Below, one piece after another: positions 1 through 6,369 of a stretch of DNA of 64,000 nt. Position 1 is the stretch's first letter, and each line of letters starts with the position of its first letter. This DNA comes from Neisseria subflava. Its GTDB lineage: Bacteria; Pseudomonadota; Gammaproteobacteria; Burkholderiales; Neisseriaceae. The notes under the pieces were generated by a model. That model was not told the DNA's origin. It saw only the letters and a program-made list of their open reading frames with translations, and made no database searches. Location: NCBI RefSeq assembly GCF_003044935.1, contig NZ_POXP01000001.1, forward strand, positions 248,001 to 312,000, written 5' to 3'. Made by a program: the position numbers and the translations under genes.

Positions 1-661
1 CCGATTCTTCGTTTAACAGGGAAAGCAACGGGGCGGCAAATGAAGCTCCCAAAGCAAGGCATAGGCGGCTATTGTTCTCTGCGTATCGCGCTGCCTGCTC
101 CTGCCATTCCTTGAGGCTGCCTTTTTCTGTGTAACCGTCTTTTTGGCTGGTGTCTCCGTTGTATAGAATGTTTGTGCCGTCTGCATTAACGGCTTCCCCG
201 CCTGCCAGTATGTAGGCGTCCCCGTTCCAACCGGCGCGGTCGGTAATGGTAAAGGCTATCGGGCTTCCCTCTTTCTGCAAATAGTCTGCCAGTCTTTCCC
301 TTTTTGCCCGTCCGCTCATGATGACTAGGCCGAAATTCTGCAAACGCTGCCAGCCTTGAACTGTGCCGATTTCTGCTTGTGGTAGGGCGGCGGTCTTTTG
401 TTGGCGTGTGATTTTGTCTTTAAACTTGATAATCCGATAATACGCGCCGTCATTGTCTTGCCCCGTGCCTATGATGTCGATAGGGTCGGAAAGGAATTGC
501 GGCTCTGATTCGATAATATCGCCGTCTTTATCGGTTCTAACGTTTACCCACCATACGCCCTGATTATCGATTTCAAAGTGAGGGCGCGGGCGGAATAGCT
601 CGATATTCTCAAGGTTGTAATCGTTAGGGCTTTCCTGCTTCGCTGTTTCGGTATTTTTCAT
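1..661 (-). CDS. DUF927-domain helicase-like replication protein (C-terminus outside window)
   Basis: The 5' end is complete: an ATG at 661 overlaps the TGA of the primase gene as ATGA, so translation is probably coupled. The 220 codons present begin MKNTETAKQESPNDY and contain RPRPHFEIDNQGVWWVNV, then a stretch typical of the DUF927 domain found in phage and island replication proteins that join a primase to a superfamily 3 helicase. The ATPase part with Walker motifs would lie beyond position 1 and cannot be seen. With the upstream primase it probably makes the two halves of an alpha/Rep-like primase-helicase needed for autonomous replication of the element. Helicase activity is inferred from family context. 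Confidence 0.75.
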   Translation of the reverse strand, partial: MKNTETAKQESPNDYNLENIELFRPRPHFEIDNQGVWWVNVRTDKDGDIIESEPQFLSDPIDIIGTGQDNDGAYYRIIKFKDKITRQQKTAALPQAEIGTVQGWQRLQNFGLVIMSGRAKRERLADYLQKEGSPIAFTITDRAGWNGDAYILAGGEAVNADGTNILYNGDTSQKDGYTEKGSLKEWQEQAARYAENNSRLCLALGASFAAPLLSLLNEES

Positions 662-1758
662 GCTGTCTGTCCTCCGGAATGATTGTCTGATTGCTTTTTC
701 TCGTTCAGTTCGTCCAGTGCGTCATAGCCCGGCGTTTTGCTTTGCCATATACTCGCCTTGATTCCCTGCTTAATGGCTCGCATTGCCAAGTCATAAGCGG
801 CTCTGTAACCAACGGGGCGGGGCGTGTCGTTATCGGCAATAATCACAATCTCTTTTATACCGTTCAAAAAGTGAAAATTTGCCAAGCTGTTTGCGCTCAA
901 GGCCGCGCATAAGCCCCAATCGTAAGCCTTGTACAATTCACGGGCGGCAAGGGCGGTTTCTATGCCCTCTGCAATGACAAGACGGCCATTTTCAGGAATC
1001 GGGAACAGGTGGACGGCTTGCCCCGATATACTGCCTTTCTTGCGGCTTCTCATTTTCTTGGCCGGTAATGTTTCGCCTGTTACAGGGCCTTTGATTGCCA
1101 GTTTCTGGTAGCGCGGGGCGTGTAGTCCGTCCTCTCCGCATGGCTTGTCATAGCTAGGCTGTAAATAGGTTAGGTGTAAGCCTTGTAGCTCTTCGTCCAT
1201 ATCGCGGATAGCGCAAACCATACAGGGGAAACTACCAAGCAACAGCGGCTTATCTTCGCCTGTTGTCCAATAGTCTTTTTCAGGTAGGAAACGGACGTTT
1301 TCGGGTAAATGCGCCATGTCCAAACCGCGTGATTTCAAATACTGGATAACAGGGGAATCGGGGCGGATAGGTTCTGTGCTTCTCCACAATGCGGCCAGTT
1401 CCTCGATTTGGTCTTTTTCGGGGCGTGGTTGCGCTTGTGGGCGTGTTGGCGGTATCGGCAAAGGGTTTGCATTGTCCATGCCTAAAATGCCTGAAACCTG
1501 CTTTAAGGCCGTCTGAAAATCACACCCGAAAAAGTGCATTACCAAGCCGAAACCATCGCCCGCGCCGTTGTTGTAATGGCTGCAAATGAATGTGCCGTTT
1601 CCGTCCTTGTCGTCATATCTGAAACGGTCTTTCCCTCCACACGCGGGGCAGGGCTGGTGTTTGTTTTTCAGGTATCGCGGGTCTATGCCTAATGCGGCGT
1701 GTATTTCCGGCCAGCGGTATTGCGCGACGGCTTTAATGTCTTGGTATGTTGGTTTCAT
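658..1758 (-). CDS. Zinc-finger/Toprim DNA primase of the element
   Basis: A 366-residue protein from the ATG at 1758, which has a GGAGG ribosome site 6-10 bases upstream; an in-frame start 60 bases earlier lacks one. Near residues 35-65 it has a zinc-binding CPAC...ICSH motif as in gp4-type primases. In the C-terminal half there is a Toprim domain with the GRLVIAEGIETA glutamate motif and the EIVIIADND acidic motif. These mark a primase that lays RNA primers for replication of the element. It overlaps the gene before it and the gene after it by 4 bases each (ATGA), so the three are one translationally coupled operon. A neisserial DUS at 1506-1517 lies inside the coding region. Confidence 0.85.
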   Translation of the reverse strand: MKPTYQDIKAVAQYRWPEIHAALGIDPRYLKNKHQPCPACGGKDRFRYDDKDGNGTFICSHYNNGAGDGFGLVMHFFGCDFQTALKQVSGILGMDNANPLPIPPTRPQAQPRPEKDQIEELAALWRSTEPIRPDSPVIQYLKSRGLDMAHLPENVRFLPEKDYWTTGEDKPLLLGSFPCMVCAIRDMDEELQGLHLTYLQPSYDKPCGEDGLHAPRYQKLAIKGPVTGETLPAKKMRSRKKGSISGQAVHLFPIPENGRLVIAEGIETALAARELYKAYDWGLCAALSANSLANFHFLNGIKEIVIIADNDTPRPVGYRAAYDLAMRAIKQGIKASIWQSKTPGYDALDELNEKKQSDNHSGGQTA

Positions 1759-1970
1759 TGCTCTGCCTCCTCTGATACTGGTTCTAAAACAATTCCGGCG
1801 GTCGGGTCGGTTTCCCATATTGCGGGCGTTTCCTGCTCTAGTTGCTCCGTGTCGGCGTGGGCGGGCTGGTTACAGGCTCGGACTACCAAAGCCAAAAGCA
1901 ACACCCAAAACACCAGCAAGGCGCGGTTAAGATACCGGCGGAAACGGTCGGATTTATTGGTCTGTTTCAT
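1755..1970 (-). CDS. Small single-pass membrane protein of unknown function
   Basis: The 71-residue product has a basic N-terminus (MKQTNKSDRFRRYLNRA), one hydrophobic segment at about residues 18-32 (LLVFWVLLLALVV) and then an acidic, proline-containing tail, so an N-in single-span topology is likely. A GGAGG-containing stretch lies 17-21 bases upstream of the ATG and AAGGA is closer. Its stop overlaps the primase start as ATGA. I recognise no family. In P4 the small genes before the primase are called kil, eta and orf106; this one takes that position, but there is no sequence basis for equating them. Confidence 0.65.
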   Translation of the reverse strand: MKQTNKSDRFRRYLNRALLVFWVLLLALVVRACNQPAHADTEQLEQETPAIWETDPTAGIVLEPVSEEAEQ

Positions 1971-2115
1971 GGTTTTATCCTTTGCTCTGCCTCCAGTGTT
2001 TCAAAACATGAATCTAATAAAATCAATTAGTTATGAAAACACTAGGGCGAAGTTTGCCCTATGCCGTCTGAAATAGGCGGCATAAAGGCGGGTAAATTTC
2101 AGGGAATAGGTGGGC

Positions 2116-2250
2116 TTAACCGGCGTGGGTTACGCTGTAAACAGCCCATTCTTTCAGGTCGTCTGAATCGTCAGGGCGCGGGATGGGGTCGGTTTTGAAT
2201 ATATCCCTCAAGCTCGGATGACAAATCGAAAGATTCCAAGTTTTCCGCAT
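2116..2250 (-). CDS. Possible 44-aa overlapping small ORF
   Basis: An ATG-to-TAA frame of 44 codons overlaps the end of the 108-aa gene at 2171-2497 in another frame and extends 55 bases beyond its stop. The C-terminal half (IFKTDPIPRPDDSDDLKEW then AVYSVTHAG) looks protein-like and hydrophilic. There is no clear ribosome site before the ATG at 2250, so expression would need coupling to the overlapping gene or a -1/+1 slip. The stretch DSDDL is encoded by a reverse AGGTCGTCTGAA uptake sequence. It could equally be a chance frame or the remains of a longer C-terminus lost by frameshift. Confidence 0.3.
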   Translation of the reverse strand: MRKTWNLSICHPSLRDIFKTDPIPRPDDSDDLKEWAVYSVTHAG

Positions 2251-2497
2251 GGGGGACTAGGGTTTGAATGACTGTGGCAAGGCGTGCCGTGCTTCTGATC
2301 GCACTTATGGGGGCGTTGTGGACGGGATGGGCGGCCATGTTGTCGCAAATGGTGTCGATGATTGCGCCCGTATTGGCGATAAATTCGCCGCCGTAATACA
2401 GCGCGTCCATGATGCGGTTTGCCAGCTCTAAGGGGATGGTTACCGTTTGGGCTTGATTTTGAATGGTTTGGATTTGGGTAGAATTTGAAGATTTCAT
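2171..2497 (-). CDS. Unknown 108-aa early protein of the element
   Basis: The first gene after the antisense-RNA/leader region, with an AAAGG site upstream of ATG 2497. The product starts with a Ser/Thr/Gln-rich segment (MKSSNSTQIQTIQNQ), followed by a predicted helical body with RIMDALYYGGEFIA, and ends in Pro-rich NRPHPAP. No signal peptide, membrane span or known motif is seen. It lies where P4 has its RNA-controlled early genes, so its expression is probably set by the structures at 2536-2762. Function not recognised. Confidence 0.6.
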   Translation of the reverse strand: MKSSNSTQIQTIQNQAQTVTIPLELANRIMDALYYGGEFIANTGAIIDTICDNMAAHPVHNAPISAIRSTARLATVIQTLVPHAENLESFDLSSELEGYIQNRPHPAP

Positions 2498-2535
2498 GAG
2501 GTGCTACCTTTCTGTTTGGCTAATGCCTCCTCCGT

Positions 2536-2618
2536 TCTCACACGGTAGGGCGGCGGGCAAAGGCAAGGTGTGAGAAACTGGCAAACAGTACCAGCGGGCG
2601 TGCGCCCTCCTTGCCCCG
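2536..2618 (-). promoter_or_regulatory. Structured leader, probable target of the antisense RNA
   Basis: On the minus strand this leader of the 2171-2497 gene can form a perfect 8-bp stem TCTCACAC/GTGTGAGA (2568-2575 with 2536-2543), a small GGGC/GCCC hairpin (2596-2607), and a CTGG/CCAG hairpin whose loop contains CTGTTTG. A second, longer pairing is possible between GGCAAGG/GGCGG and CCTTGCC/CCGCC. The segment at 2570-2588 is complementary to the small RNA upstream (2684-2704). When that pairing forms, the TCTCACAC arm is occupied and the hairpin beside the GGAGGAGG stretch cannot. A P4 CI or P1 C4 type switch is inferred. Confidence 0.5.
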
Positions 2619-2647
2619 CCCACCATGAAAGGTAAAGCTAGGGGATA

Positions 2648-2680
2648 GATACAAAAAAAACCGCTAGGCGGCTTTGTATC
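2648..2680 (-). terminator. Intrinsic terminator of the antisense RNA
   Basis: CCGC TAG GCGG stem at 2661-2671 followed on the minus strand by eight T, all enclosed in GATACAAA/TTTGTATC arms (2673-2680 and 2648-2655). The T run on the minus strand gives the direction. Confidence 0.7.
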
Positions 2681-2727
2681 TGCCTGTTTGTTTCAGCTTC
2701 TCACGGCTGACCTGCTATTGAACAGGT
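2652..2727 (-). ncRNA. Candidate CI/C4-like antisense RNA
   Basis: A short transcript of about 75 bases is expected between a promoter-like pair (TTTACA, 17 bases, CAAGAT at 2762-2734) and an intrinsic terminator (2680-2648). It holds a small hairpin, ACCTG/CAGGT, and then the segment 2704-2684 (minus) reading GTGAGAAGCTG AAA CAAACAG. This pairs with the leader segment 2588-2570: 11 base pairs in a row including one G-U, a small internal loop, then 7 more. Length, terminator and position ahead of the replication genes match the immunity RNAs of P4 (CI) and P1/P7 (C4). Homology by structure, not by database match. Confidence 0.5.
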
Positions 2728-2733
2728 TTGCTA

Positions 2734-2762
2734 ATCTTGCCGTTTTGCGTGGTGTTTGTAAA
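2734..2762 (-). promoter_or_regulatory. Probable promoter of the antisense RNA/early operon
   Basis: Minus-strand TTTACA at 2762-2757 and CAAGAT at 2739-2734 with a 17-base spacer. It is the only well-spaced sigma-70-like pair I see between alpA and the early genes. The expected start near 2727 gives a short RNA ending at the terminator at 2648, or, on read-through, the early operon mRNA. Confidence 0.4.
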
Positions 2763-2839
2763 TACTTTTCAGACGGATTTTTATAAATGTCTGATTCTGC
2801 TTTTAATTAAAAGGGGCTATGCCTTGCCTAGCACGTTTT

Positions 2840-2882
2840 ACAAGCGCGCTTGTCTTGAGTTACAATCGCGCGCGCGGGCGCG
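2840..2882. repeat. 14-bp perfect palindrome and CG tract after alpA
   Basis: ACAAGCGCGCTTGT at 2840-2853 is a perfect palindrome, and 2867-2882 is a 16-base tract made only of C and G, nearly alternating. The stretch 2763-2913 otherwise shows nothing coding. It could be an operator (AlpA or a repressor) or part of a replication origin; neither is shown. Confidence 0.45.
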
Positions 2883-2913
2883 TATTGGTCCGAAAACTCC
2901 TGTTATCCTTTCA

Positions 2914-3144
2914 TTAGCTTGCCTGTTCTGTAAGCCATTTCTTCACTTCTCCTGCTACATAAAAGCGGCTGCGCGTGCCTGTGATTTGGCGTGATTGCGG
3001 GAATTGTCCTGCTGCCTCCAGTCGTCTAATTTGGCTACTGCTCAAGCGAGTGATTCCGCGCCGTCCTTTCGCTTGGCTGGTCTCAAGTTCTGCGATAGTT
3101 AATTGCGCGGTATCAGGTAAGCTGTCGATATTGATAATGTGCAT
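2914..3144 (-). CDS. AlpA-family helix-turn-helix regulator
   Basis: The 76-residue product carries the AlpA signature in its second half: RGITRLSSSQIRRLEAAGQFPQ, then a basic turn (TGTRSRFY) and VAGEVKKWL. AlpA/Vis proteins are winged-helix activators and excisionases of P4-like satellites, and AlpA is also a hallmark of Gram-negative PICIs. A strong AAGGAGG site sits 5 bases before ATG 3144. It lies between the integrase side and the early operon, the usual place for a switch gene. Expected roles are activation of int or of the early promoter and help in excision; this is family-based. Confidence 0.8.
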   Translation of the reverse strand: MHIINIDSLPDTAQLTIAELETSQAKGRRGITRLSSSQIRRLEAAGQFPQSRQITGTRSRFYVAGEVKKWLTEQAS

Positions 3145-3232
3145 TTATTGCCTCCTTTTGGTTAATTACGCCTGCGGGTTGCTGGCGTTTCGATAGCGGC
3201 ATTGTGCAAAAAGCATAGGGGGGTTAGGCAAT

Positions 3233-3275
3233 AAAAAAACGGTTAAACCCTCCTTTCAAGAAAGGGGTTTAACCG
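3233..3275 (-). terminator. Strong intrinsic terminator after the 226-aa gene
   Basis: A perfect 10-bp stem GGTTAAACCC/GGGTTTAACC (3241-3250, 3265-3274) with an inner CTTTC/GAAAG helix, followed on the minus strand by seven T. It ends the transcript coming from the toxin/226-aa side and isolates alpA. Confidence 0.85.
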
Positions 3276-3317
3276 TCCTGTAATGTATGACTAATAAGGG
3301 GTTTGGGGGTTACTCGC

Positions 3318-3998
3318 CTACTGGTTTTTGAATAATGGCGGGCGTGTCAGGCTGTCAATACGCTTGATTGCTGCCAGTGTGGGCTCAACCCCTGTTATTT
3401 TCTTAAAGGTGTCCTTGATAAAGTCTTGAACTATAAGTGCTTTAGGGGGTGCAACCCCTACCGTCTGCTTGTTCCAAAATTCTTTAATCGCTATGCAAGC
3501 GGTTTCAAATTCTGGGGTTTCAAATTCAGGGACAACACAATAAGGCAAGGCTTTCATTTCCTGTTTTTCTGCCTCTGCTTTAGCCGCTTCCCGCCTTACC
3601 TGTTCTTCTGCCTGAATAGTTTGCCTCAAGCTAAGTACACGTTCTTTCGTTGCCCAGCTAATTAGCACATTCTGCATAATGGTTGTGTCGTTTGGTGCGA
3701 TGTCATTCATACTGAAAACGGCAGTTTTTTGACTGGCGCAATAAATCCCGCTATCTCCATCATGCAAATACAAATCTTGGACAGTCAGGGTTTTTAAAAC
3801 AATACCGCCCGAAAAAGCCTGTAATGCAATTTTTGCCCGTGCCTGTTTGCGTGGGTGTTCCTGCCATATACTCCCAAAAGTGAAAAACGCGGGATTAATT
3901 CCTGCCCATAATAGGGCGGCTTGCTCCAATGTCCATAACGGGGCTAATCGCCAATCGGACAAATCGGGCATATCTGAAAGGGTTAAGACGTCTGCCAT
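3318..3998 (-). CDS. Unknown 226-aa accessory protein
   Basis: The product begins MADVLTLSDMPDLSDWRLAP and continues with LWTLEQAALLWAGINP, a motif I associate with unnamed proteins of neisserial and related genomic islands. The middle (about residues 125-150) is a charged, Ala/Glu/Lys-rich predicted coiled coil, and the C-terminus is mixed and basic. No signal peptide or membrane span. It has its own strong terminator and stands alone between the antitoxin and alpA. Function not recognised; a DNA-binding or defence cargo role is possible but not supported by motifs. Confidence 0.65.
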   Translation of the reverse strand: MADVLTLSDMPDLSDWRLAPLWTLEQAALLWAGINPAFFTFGSIWQEHPRKQARAKIALQAFSGGIVLKTLTVQDLYLHDGDSGIYCASQKTAVFSMNDIAPNDTTIMQNVLISWATKERVLSLRQTIQAEEQVRREAAKAEAEKQEMKALPYCVVPEFETPEFETACIAIKEFWNKQTVGVAPPKALIVQDFIKDTFKKITGVEPTLAAIKRIDSLTRPPLFKNQ

Positions 3999-4125
3999 AT
4001 TCTATTCACTCCATGTTCTTTTTCTGACTGCATAAAACGGATTGAGTAGCCCCAAAAATCAACGGGTGGGGCGTCGTGTGGTACTTCGCGGCGGAAATAT
4101 ATCCGCTCCTTTTCTGTTTCCAGTA

Positions 4126-4437
4126 TCAGGCAATCGCCTCAATTCCCTTGTTCTTGACGATGGTAAGCAGCTTCAAAGCTGCGCCGCTCGGCTTTTTAAT
4201 GCCCCGTTCCCATTCGGAAACTTGGTTTTTACCGATGTTTAGATACATGGCAAAAGCGGCTTGTGATAATGCTTCGCGCTCTCTGATTGCCTTGATGTCT
4301 TCGCCGCTCAATGGTTTGATTTCGGTCAGGCATGATTTGTCAAAATCGCGCATGGTTTTTTTGTCGATAATGCCGATGTCGTGCAAACCCTGCATGGTTT
4401 CATGTATTGCTGCGAAAATCTCGCTTTTGTATTTCAT
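4126..4437 (-). CDS. XRE-family antitoxin (HigA/NadS-like)
   Basis: The 103-residue product has a helix-turn-helix of the XRE type in its C-terminal half: IKAIREREALSQAAFAMYL, then GKNQVSEWERGIKKPSGAALKLL. The N-terminal part would wrap the toxin. It starts inside the toxin gene's stop (ATGA overlap at 4434-4437), the toxin-first order of HigBA-type modules. Antitoxins of this family neutralise the mRNA interferase and repress their own promoter. Here the promoter would lie before the toxin gene, near the integrase stop. Confidence 0.8.
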   Translation of the reverse strand: MKYKSEIFAAIHETMQGLHDIGIIDKKTMRDFDKSCLTEIKPLSGEDIKAIREREALSQAAFAMYLNIGKNQVSEWERGIKKPSGAALKLLTIVKNKGIEAIA

Positions 4438-4802
4438 GGCTGTATCTCCGTGAAAGTGCCGTTTGATTTGGCTTGCTCTATGTCGGTTTCCGTCATTGCC
4501 AAGATGATGGCGGCGGCTTTCTTTAATTCTGCAAGTTCTTTGTTCGTGATGTTTTCGCGGTCGTTCTTGGCAAAGGCGGTCATGAAAAACGCCCGTTCCC
4601 CACGTCTGAAAAATATCAGGCTACGATAACCGCCGCTTCTGCCTTGCCCTTGCCTTGCTATGCGCTGCTTGATAACGCCGCCGCCTAAATCTGCGTCTAT
4701 TACTCCTTTATCTGCCCGCTCTACCGCTTCTATCAGCTCGGAATCGCTGATTTTGTGCTTCTTGGCAAATTTCGTTATCCACTGGTTTCTAAATATCCGC
4801 AT
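4434..4802 (-). CDS. RelE/HigB-type toxin
   Basis: A 122-residue protein starting MRIFRNQWITKFAKKHKISD. It has the GVIDADLGGGVIKQRIARQGQGRSGGYRS core and IFFRRGERAFFMTAFAKND that are characteristic of the HigB2/RelE-like family of ribosome-dependent mRNA interferases. The Arg/Lys-rich strands of the fold are intact, so the toxin looks functional. It is 31 bases downstream of the integrase stop on the same strand, and the antitoxin overlaps its end. Such modules stabilise islands by killing cells that lose them. Confidence 0.8.
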   Translation of the reverse strand: MRIFRNQWITKFAKKHKISDSELIEAVERADKGVIDADLGGGVIKQRIARQGQGRSGGYRSLIFFRRGERAFFMTAFAKNDRENITNKELAELKKAAAIILAMTETDIEQAKSNGTFTEIQP

Positions 4803-4833
4803 GGTTTTCTTTCGTAATGCTTAAGATGATAGT

Positions 4834-6057
4834 TTATTCTGCCGTTTCCTGCAATACGCCTGAATGTGCTTTCAATTCATCAAGATAATCAGCCCATTTT
4901 TGAACCATATCGGCGCGCTGTTCTAAGTATTCCGCATGGTTGTAGGCTGCCCTTGTCGTGTTGGGGTCTTTGTGGGCTAGTTGTCGCTCTACCCAATCGG
5001 CGTTATAGCCCATCTCATTCAGTATCGTGCTGGCTGTATGTCTAAAGCCGTGCTGTGTGGTTTCTTCCAAGAATCCCAGACGGTCTAATGCTTTCCGTAT
5101 CGCCCCCTCGCTCAAGGGCTGTTTTTTGCTGGTGTTACAAAATACATATTCATAATGCCCCGTTACAGGTTTCAAGCCGTCCAGTATTGCTAAGGCTTGG
5201 CGGCTCAAGGGGACAATATGGTCTATCTTGTTCTTCATGTTTATGCCATCTTTATAGTATTGCTGCTCCTCCCAATCAATTTCACACCAGCGCAATAAAC
5301 GTAATTCGGAAGGGCGGGCAAATACATAAGGGGAAAGCTGTAATAGGGCGCGTGTTTGCGGTAAACCTGTGTAACCGTCAAAAGCCCGTAACATCTCGCC
5401 TATCCTTTGCGGGTCTTTAATGAAGCGGTAATGTTTCTGTTCCACCTTTGCCAGCTCTCCCCGCAATTCGGCGGCGGGATTGAATAGGCTCAAGCGAAGT
5501 TTTACGGCATATTTGAAAACTTGATTTACTACGTCATAAATTTTTTGTGCCGTGTCATATTTCCCCGCCGATTCCAGCCTCTGTAACAGTCCTAAAACCT
5601 CAAGCGGCATGATTTCGTCTATTTTGCGTGTTGCAAGGTCAGGGAAAATATGAAGCTCAAGGCTGCGGATAACTCTTTGTGCATGGTCGGGCTTCCATTT
5701 ATTCGGCTTTGCTACTTGGTCGCTGTGCCATTTGCGCGCAATAGCCTCAAATGTGTTTTTTAGCTGTTCTGCCTGCCTCTGTGCTTTGTCTTGCTGGTGT
5801 AGTTTAGGGTCTATCCCTTTGGCTATCAGCCCGCGCAATTCTTCGCGTTTTTCTCTTGCTTCTTTTAAGCTGATTTCAGGATAGACACCCAGTCGCATTT
5901 CATCGCGTTTGTTGTCGCTTGGTCGGTAGTAACGAAAACGCCAGTATTTGCCGTTTCCCCTTGCTTGAAGATATAACCCGCCGCCGTCTGATAATTGATT
6001 CGGCGGTTGTAGTTTTTTGCATTGGCTATCTGTAAGTGGCAGCGTCTGTTTAGGCAT
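4834..6057 (-). CDS. Tyrosine integrase (P4/DUF4102 type)
   Basis: 407 residues. The N-terminal arm-binding DUF4102 domain covers about residues 1-90 (LSDGGGLYLQARGNGKYW..LGVYPEISLKEAR). A core-binding helical domain follows, then the catalytic domain: first Arg in VFARPSELRLLRW, His336-x-x-Arg339 in HGFRHT, His362 in LAHKDP and the nucleophile Tyr372 in RAAYNHA. All catalytic residues are present. It cuts and joins DNA at attachment sites, here the 3' end of ssrA, whose right border is 280 bases upstream of its start. AGTTACCC repeats in that interval are probably its arm sites. Confidence 0.93.
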   Translation of the reverse strand: MPKQTLPLTDSQCKKLQPPNQLSDGGGLYLQARGNGKYWRFRYYRPSDNKRDEMRLGVYPEISLKEAREKREELRGLIAKGIDPKLHQQDKAQRQAEQLKNTFEAIARKWHSDQVAKPNKWKPDHAQRVIRSLELHIFPDLATRKIDEIMPLEVLGLLQRLESAGKYDTAQKIYDVVNQVFKYAVKLRLSLFNPAAELRGELAKVEQKHYRFIKDPQRIGEMLRAFDGYTGLPQTRALLQLSPYVFARPSELRLLRWCEIDWEEQQYYKDGINMKNKIDHIVPLSRQALAILDGLKPVTGHYEYVFCNTSKKQPLSEGAIRKALDRLGFLEETTQHGFRHTASTILNEMGYNADWVERQLAHKDPNTTRAAYNHAEYLEQRADMVQKWADYLDELKAHSGVLQETAE

Positions 6058-6071
6058 TTTTAATCCAGTTT

Positions 6072-6222
6072 GGGGTAACTTTTAAAAACTCATTAAGCCA
6101 TTGTTAATAATTGGTTTTATGGACTTTTGGGGTAACTTGTTTAAAAAAATAGGGCTAATTTGCCTACTTTTCAGGCTTGTTTTTTTGGGTAACTCATGAA
6201 AAGTTACCCTAAAAGTTACCCT
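6072..6222. repeat. Five AGTTACCC repeats, probable integrase arm sites
   Basis: The motif AGTTACCC(C) occurs three times on the minus strand (forward GGGGTAACT at 6072-6080 and 6129-6137, GGGTAACT at 6187-6194) and twice on the plus strand (6202-6210, 6214-6222). The interval 6058-6336 is A+T-rich and otherwise non-coding. Their placement between int and the att core is where P4-type integrases bind arm DNA, and binding there would also silence the int promoter. Confidence 0.6.
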
Positions 6223-6336
6223 ATAAATTGCGAAAACTCAAGCATACGCCAGCATATTCAAGGTAATAAAAAAGCCTTGAAACCGTTATGGCTCAAGGCT
6301 TTATGCGTATTACAGGATACTGCTGAAAATTCGGTA

Positions 6337-6369
6337 TGGTGGAGGCGGGGGGAATCGAACCCCCGTCCG
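6337..6369. other. Attachment site core at the ssrA 3' end
   Basis: The acceptor and T-arm of the tmRNA gene (minus strand) abut the integrase side of the island, so recombination within this stretch keeps ssrA intact. The exact core cannot be fixed without the second copy, which should flank the element's left end outside the window. Confidence 0.6.

Larger units (their letters stand above)
1..6336 (-). mobile_element. Integrated satellite-like element at ssrA (left end outside window)
   Basis: All genes here run on the minus strand: integrase, toxin-antitoxin pair, unknown 226-aa gene, AlpA-like regulator, antisense RNA region, small unknown genes, primase and DUF927 helicase-like gene. 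The right edge abuts the 3' end of the tmRNA gene, a classic tyrosine-recombinase target. No capsid, portal, tail or conjugation gene is visible in the part present. The order int, alpA, regulatory RNA, small early genes, primase/helicase matches P4-like and PICI-like phage satellites (family knowledge; the assignment is inference). The left attachment site must lie before position 1. Confidence 0.8.
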
